Shown here: piece after piece, positions 60,305-64,000 of the stretch | How positions within the stretch are numbered: position 1 is the stretch's first letter | Layout of the letters: every line of letters begins with the position of its first letter | Source: Elstera sp044372965 | Lineage (GTDB): Bacteria > Pseudomonadota > Alphaproteobacteria > Elsterales > Elsteraceae | NCBI RefSeq assembly: GCF_044372965.1 | Contig: NZ_JBILQX010000003.1 | Span: 1-64,000 of the forward strand | Length of the DNA stretch: 64,000 bases | Direction: 5' to 3' | The notes under the pieces: model-generated | What the model saw: only the letters and a program-made list of their open reading frames with translations | Told to the model about the DNA's origin: nothing | Databases searched by the model: none | Position numbers and translations under genes: made by a program

Positions 60305-61498
60305 CTAATCGGCAGAGGGAAGAGAGATGCGGCGCCAAGGGGCGCGATGGCGACCGAGCAGAAAGCGCGCGGCACCGATGGCCCCCGCGAGATGGCCGCG
60401 AACGAGATAATCGATCAGGGCCGAGGCGCGGCGGATGGGGGACGGGCACAGGCTTGCGCGTTTCAGGACCGGGGACAGGAGCCCTAAGGCATAGCCCGCA
60501 ACCTGCATCGCAAAAATGCTGCCAAAGACCAGCGAGCCGTCGCGGGCCAGCAGCCCGGTGCCGATGAGCGCCCAGAGCATGGCAAGCGGCATTAGAGGGC
60601 GGGAGCCTTTTCCCGACAGAAAGAGAAAGGCCAAGATCGGGCGGCGCGGGTTCAGCAGTCCGGGTAGCCTTACGAGCTGTTGAAGATTTCCGGTTCCAAT
60701 GCGAATACGGCGGCGGAAATCTTGCGGCTCGGAGGTGGGATCGAGTTCGAGTGCGGTAATCTCGGGGTCGTAAACACCCCGGCCACCGCGCGCAATTGCG
60801 CCCATTGCCAACAGAAAATCATCGTTGACGCTATCGGGGGGCAAGGGGCGCAAAGCGCTTTTTCGAACCGCAAAGCCCGCGCCATGCGCGCCAATTGGGG
60901 CGGCGAGCAGGGATTCGCGGAACAGCGTCGTCGTTTGCCGCTGCCACCAGCGGGCCTCGCCGGGGTTTTTGGGCGACAAGAGTTTGTAGCAACTGCTGAC
61001 AAGGGCGCAGTTCGGATTGGAAAACCATCCGGCAATCCGCTGAAGCGCGTCGATCGAGAGCAGCGCCGAGGCATCGGAGAAGAGAATGATGCTGCCCGTC
61101 ACCAAGGGAAATGCTTCGTTCAGAACGGCAACTTTTCCGCGATTTTCCGCAAAGCGGATCAGCCGGAAACTCACCCCCTTAAGGGCGTCGGTATCGGCGG
61201 CTCGGGCGGCTTGCGCGCTGGTATCGTCGGGCGAGCCATCATCCAGCACCAGAATTTCAAGCTTCTCGGGCGGATAGAGCAAGGCGGCGCAATTAGCGAT
61301 CTTGGCCGCGATGAAGGCGCCTTCCCGATAGGCCGGAATGACGATGCTGATGCGCGGCAGGCTATCGGCGACGATGACCGGCGGTGTCTCGGCACTCTGC
61401 TTGCGGGTAAGGGCGCGCAGCAGAAGCGAATAACCCGCATGGTGATAGACAGTGGCTGCCAGCGCTGCGAGCGTCGAAACTTCGAGGACTGAGGTCAT
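60305..61498 (-). CDS. Family 2 glycosyltransferase, membrane-associated
   Basis: This 397-residue GT-A enzyme has RISIVIPAYREGAFIAAKI, LEILVLDDGSPDDTS (metal-binding DDGS) and GSIILFSDASALLS (DxD-like). C-terminal hydrophobic segments suggest a membrane-bound polysaccharide polymerase-type or chain-extending enzyme. ATG 61498 overlaps the downstream gene boundary by 4 bp with the GT4 gene. It is part of the exopolysaccharide set. Confidence 0.88.
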   Translation of the reverse strand: MTSVLEVSTLAALAATVYHHAGYSLLLRALTRKQSAETPPVIVADSLPRISIVIPAYREGAFIAAKIANCAALLYPPEKLEILVLDDGSPDDTSAQAARAADTDALKGVSFRLIRFAENRGKVAVLNEAFPLVTGSIILFSDASALLSIDALQRIAGWFSNPNCALVSSCYKLLSPKNPGEARWWQRQTTTLFRESLLAAPIGAHGAGFAVRKSALRPLPPDSVNDDFLLAMGAIARGGRGVYDPEITALELDPTSEPQDFRRRIRIGTGNLQQLVRLPGLLNPRRPILAFLFLSGKGSRPLMPLAMLWALIGTGLLARDGSLVFGSIFAMQVAGYALGLLSPVLKRASLCPSPIRRASALIDYLVRGHLAGAIGAARFLLGRHRAPWRRISLPSAD

Positions 61499-62637
61499 TG
61501 AATGGGTTCCCCGACGGCTAAACGCTCGTAGGCGCGTTGGGTGGTTTTCAGCGAATAGCGGGCCAGAACCTCCAGACGCCCGAGCGACCCCATCCCCGCC
61601 CAAGCCGCAGGGCCAAGGGCGAGAAGCTCCATCAATGCGAATTGAAGGGCATCGCTGTTTTCAGGGGGGATGAGAATGCCTGCCCCGGTTGCCAGGGCCG
61701 CGGGCACACCGCCGACCGAGGTGGCGATAATCGGCAGACCACAGGCTTGCGCTTCCAGCAGGGCCAAGGGCAGCCCTTCGGCGCGCGACGGAAGGCAGAA
61801 GACGTCGAGCGCCCGCAGAACTGCGGCGCTATCACTCACGAGTCCCAGAAAATGCACGCGGTGTGCGATGTTCAGCGCGCGCGCTTGGGCTTCGAGCGCC
61901 GGGCGCGCGCTGCCGTCCCCGGCCAGAATAAGATGGCAAGTTTCCGGCAAACCCGCCGTTGCGGCGATCAGCAGATCATGCCCCTTCACCGTTTCCAGGC
62001 GTCCGATACTGCCGATCATGATGGGCGCATTGGGCAGGCCAAGCCGCCGCCGCTGCACCAGTTTGCCCGCGATCCCGTCAACGGGGCGAAAATGCTCACT
62101 GTCCACGCCATTATAGAGAATCTGCGGGCGCGTTCCGACGTGATGGGCAATCGCATCGCCAATCGCGTCGGTCACGGCGAGCGGTGTGGGCGCGGCAAGG
62201 CCAAGGGCGGTGCGATAGACGCGCTGCGGGCGGCGCGCCTCAAGACTCCAACTATCGTGATCGACATGCAGCCGGTGGCGAATCCCCCGCATCCGCGCCG
62301 CGACCCCCCCATAAAGCAAAGGGCCAAGCCCGTGCGAACAGCAGGCGGTCGCCTCTAACTCCCGGAGGACGCGGGCGAGGCGCAAGAAGAGGCGCGGCTG
62401 AAAGCCGGGGCGCTTATCCAGCGCAATGATTTGCGGGCGAATCTCGGCCAAACGCGGCCAAGCGCCGACCAACTCCTCAACCGAGCCGTCAAGGCTGATG
62501 ATCGTTCGCCGTAAGCCGTCGATCACGGGCGGTGCCGTGACCAAGGCCACGACCAGCGCTTCGATCCCCCCCGGCGCGAGACGCTGCACAACATGGACAA
62601 GGTGCGGATTGGCACTGGGAAGGTGAAAGGGCGGCAT
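61495..62637 (-). CDS. Family 4 (GT-B) glycosyltransferase
   Basis: This 380-residue GT-B fold enzyme has the N-terminal VVQRLAPGGIEALV, nucleotide-sugar donor region IGSIGRLETVKGHDLLI and the EX7E-like SRAEGLPLALLEAQACGLPIIAT. It adds a sugar to the growing exopolysaccharide unit. ATG 62637 is preceded by a sigma-54 promoter at 62676-62690. Confidence 0.9.
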   Translation of the reverse strand: MPPFHLPSANPHLVHVVQRLAPGGIEALVVALVTAPPVIDGLRRTIISLDGSVEELVGAWPRLAEIRPQIIALDKRPGFQPRLFLRLARVLRELEATACCSHGLGPLLYGGVAARMRGIRHRLHVDHDSWSLEARRPQRVYRTALGLAAPTPLAVTDAIGDAIAHHVGTRPQILYNGVDSEHFRPVDGIAGKLVQRRRLGLPNAPIMIGSIGRLETVKGHDLLIAATAGLPETCHLILAGDGSARPALEAQARALNIAHRVHFLGLVSDSAAVLRALDVFCLPSRAEGLPLALLEAQACGLPIIATSVGGVPAALATGAGILIPPENSDALQFALMELLALGPAAWAGMGSLGRLEVLARYSLKTTQRAYERLAVGEPIQ

Positions 62638-62675
62638 GGCGAAAATCCTGAAAAAACCAAGGCCGTCCCGAAACC

Positions 62676-62690
62676 GCAACCGGCATGCCA
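62676..62690 (-). promoter_or_regulatory. Sigma-54 promoter of the glycosyltransferase operon
   Basis: Minus-strand TGGCAT-N5-TTGC, with GG and GC 12 bp apart. It is 39 bp upstream of the ATG at 62637 and drives the leftward operon GT4-GT2-sugar transferase. Confidence 0.7.
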
Positions 62691-62731
62691 GGCCTTAAGG
62701 GGCTTTCGCGCGGGGTTTTTACGGTTTTGGA

Positions 62732-62784
62732 TTGCGAAATGCGAACGGGCGCGGGGTCTGCGGTTGCAGCTTGCGATTTGCAAG
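62732..62784. promoter_or_regulatory. Candidate enhancer sites between divergent sigma-54 promoters
   Basis: CTTGCGATTTGCAAG (62770-62784) is a 5-5-5 palindrome containing TTGC-N5-GCAA. TTGCGAAATGCGA (62732-62744) is a related imperfect copy. They lie between two sigma-54 promoters at activator-type distances. The same form is at 57559-57571. Confidence 0.5.
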
Positions 62785-62816
62785 CGGTTTGCGCCTCAAA
62801 ATGGCCCAAATCGCGT

Positions 62817-62831
62817 CGGCATGGGCTTTGC
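62817..62831 (+). promoter_or_regulatory. Sigma-54 promoter of the STAS-lipoprotein-exporter operon
   Basis: CGGCAT-N5-TTGC with GG (62818-62819) and GC (62830-62831) 12 bp apart. Transcription would start near 62843, 26 bp before the ATG at 62869. Confidence 0.65.
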
Positions 62832-62868
62832 GCTAGGGGGATCATCCATCCAACTGAGGAGATGACCC

Positions 62869-63165
62869 ATGGCCCATACTTACTTTCTGAGCGGTTCTTT
62901 CGATGCCGAAGCCGCGACCGCGAAGCGCGCCGAACTCGAAGCCCTGTCGAATAGCGATACCGAAGTTCGGCTTGATCTGTCGGAAGTCGATTTTCTCGAT
63001 AGCTCGGGCGTCGGTGCGATTGTCTTTCTCTATAAGCGTCTCTCGGCGCGCAAAATCGGCCTTACCCTTGTTGGGGCTGAGGGCCAGCCCGCGCGCCTTT
63101 TGGAGTTTTTGAGAGTGCCCCGGGTGATCCCGATGGTTGCAACCGATCTTCAACGCCAAGCGTGA
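62869..63165 (+). CDS. STAS-domain protein (anti-sigma factor antagonist-like)
   Basis: This 98-residue single-domain protein has the STAS core VRLDLSEVDFLDSSGVGAIVFLYKRL with the phosphorylatable serine in DSSG. It may be a phospho-switched partner of a kinase or a regulator of the polysaccharide exporter, as in STAS proteins seen in exopolysaccharide loci. GAGGAG precedes the ATG. The gene heads an operon with a lipoprotein and a Wza-type exporter. Confidence 0.87.
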   Translation: MAHTYFLSGSFDAEAATAKRAELEALSNSDTEVRLDLSEVDFLDSSGVGAIVFLYKRLSARKIGLTLVGAEGQPARLLEFLRVPRVIPMVATDLQRQA

Positions 63166-63172
63166 GGCGATG

Positions 63173-63532
63173 ATGTTTCGGCCCCTCACCTTCCTGCTCT
63201 CGGCTGCCGCGCTTCTGTCGGCCTGCGGCGGCCCGTCCTGGCCTAATCCGGGCCAGGGTGGCCATCTTGGCCAGTATCGCCCGCTGACCGAGACCACGCC
63301 CGCCCCCGCCCCCCTTGCAGAAGCCCGCGCCCGCGTGGCGCTCGTTCGGGCAGGCCCGGCCCCCACCTATGCGCCCGGCCGGTTGCGGGACATCGAAACG
63401 CTCTTGGCCCGCGCCGAGCGTGAAGCTCAAAGCGACCTGATCGATGGCATGGCCGCCACCTTAGGCCGTCTCAACCTTGCGCTGACCGCGCTCGACCAAA
63501 GCCTCTCCCCGTCCTTGGCTCTCGGAGACTAA
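63173..63532 (+). CDS. Small lipoprotein of the exopolysaccharide locus
   Basis: This 119-residue protein starts with a type II signal and lipobox LLSAC (cysteine near residue 18), then a Pro/Gly-rich stretch and a helical C-terminal half (LAEARARVALVRAG, RLRDIETLLARAEREA). It is probably an outer-membrane lipoprotein. I do not recognise its family. ATG 63173 is preferred; ATG 63170 is one codon earlier. It lies 7 bp after the STAS gene. Confidence 0.72.
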   Translation: MFRPLTFLLSAAALLSACGGPSWPNPGQGGHLGQYRPLTETTPAPAPLAEARARVALVRAGPAPTYAPGRLRDIETLLARAEREAQSDLIDGMAATLGRLNLALTALDQSLSPSLALGD

Positions 63533-63534
63533 CC

Positions 63535-64000
63535 ATGCGCCGCTTACTCCTTATCCTCACGCTCATCTTTTTCTCCTTCGGTACTTACGCGCAGGAAGAA
63601 GCTTTGCGGATCGGGGATATTCTAACCGTCTCGCTCCCCGGAGAAGCGGCGCTGAGTAAAGACTTCCAAATCGACCGCAAAGGCCGCGTGACGCTGCCGG
63701 AAGTCGGTGCGCTGGTGCTGTCGGGTAAAACCCCCGCCGAGGCGGAAAAGCTGGTGCGCGAGCGGCTCGGCAAAGCCTTCCGGGATTTGGATCGGCTGAC
63801 GGTTGTCCTCAAGGAGCGGCGCTTGCTGGTCTCGGTGCTGGGTTATGTGAAAACCCCCGGCCCGGTGGAACTGCCCGGCGACGCCACCGTGCAAATGGCG
63901 ATCAATACCGCCGGCGGCCTTAGCCAGGGCGCGCAGCTCGACCGCGTTCAAGTGCGGCGCGGCAAGCAAACCCTTAACTTCGATTATAAGAAATATCTCG
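63535..64000 (+). CDS. Polysaccharide export protein (Wza/GumB-like), partial at window end
   Basis: This is the first 155 codons of an outer-membrane polysaccharide exporter. After a signal peptide (MRRLLLILTLIFFSFGTYAQ) comes the Poly_export domain LRIGDILTVSLPGEAALSKD with RKGRVTLPEVG, then the start of an SLBB-type repeat (VLGYVKTPGPVELPG). It exports the exopolysaccharide built by the linked glycosyltransferases. The gene runs past the window. Its start lies 2 bp after the lipoprotein stop. Confidence 0.9.
   Translation, partial: MRRLLLILTLIFFSFGTYAQEEALRIGDILTVSLPGEAALSKDFQIDRKGRVTLPEVGALVLSGKTPAEAEKLVRERLGKAFRDLDRLTVVLKERRLLVSVLGYVKTPGPVELPGDATVQMAINTAGGLSQGAQLDRVQVRRGKQTLNFDYKKYL

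Noticed and set aside
1..64000. CRISPR arrays, prophage, intact transposases and defence systems
   Set aside because: I looked for regular repeats, integrase or transposase motifs and known defence proteins and saw none.

Overview
High-GC, densely packed bacterial DNA, most likely from a free-living, motile alphaproteobacterium of the Rhodospirillales type. The basis is gene content and order: NasST-controlled assimilatory nitrate reduction, paired metX-metW, glcDEF, the short zinc-free L36, and frequent 4-bp ATGA stop/start overlaps. The placement is an inference from family knowledge; no database search was made.

Region by region. 1-2.1 kb: end of an osmoprotectant (glycine-betaine type) ABC system on the minus strand. 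2.2-14.9 kb: a complete nitrate assimilation locus. It has nasT, then a sigma-54 promoter and an ANTAR-type two-hairpin leader that overlaps an intrinsic terminator, then nasS, nrtA, nrtB, nrtD, nirB, nirD, nasA, cysG and a TrpD2-like gene. The operon imports nitrate, reduces it to nitrite and ammonium, and makes the siroheme that nitrite reductase needs. 14.8-26.1 kb: methyltransferases, a broken chemotaxis receptor, YcgN, a cysteine-synthase family enzyme, ribosomal protein L36, an Rrf2 regulator with a flavodoxin-like protein between mirrored operator-like sites, and glycolate oxidase glcDEF.

26.1-40.6 kb: an iron island. A truncated ion-transporter fragment and a possible IS end precede a TonB receptor, a periplasmic binding protein, FhuF-type ferric reductase, a fused FhuB-type permease, an ATPase, an iucABCD-order hydroxamate/citrate siderophore set (aerobactin-like) and a divergent MFS exporter. 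Three matching Fur-like palindromes sit at the three promoters. 40.8-49.7 kb: housekeeping genes (phosphatase, tRNA-Leu(CAG), pncA, dapB, esterase, LysE exporter, metX-metW, chorismate mutase, hisC, tyrA).

49.8-55.9 kb: accessory genes (VOC protein, MarR regulator with an Acg-like nitroreductase and a 37-bp palindrome, two tandem AraC-GyrI regulators, SMP-30, DedA, and a frameshifted AT-rich orphan). 56.1-64 kb: a c-di-GMP and exopolysaccharide region with a diguanylate cyclase, a PilZ-like protein, a sigma-54 response regulator, three glycosyltransferases, a STAS protein, a lipoprotein and the start of a Wza-type exporter. Sigma-54-like promoters and TTGC-N5-GCAA palindromes in the intergenic regions suggest that the response regulator controls this set.

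The most interesting regions are the nas leader RNA and the sigma-54/c-di-GMP/exopolysaccharide circuit. I found no CRISPR array, intact transposase, prophage or recognisable anti-phage system.
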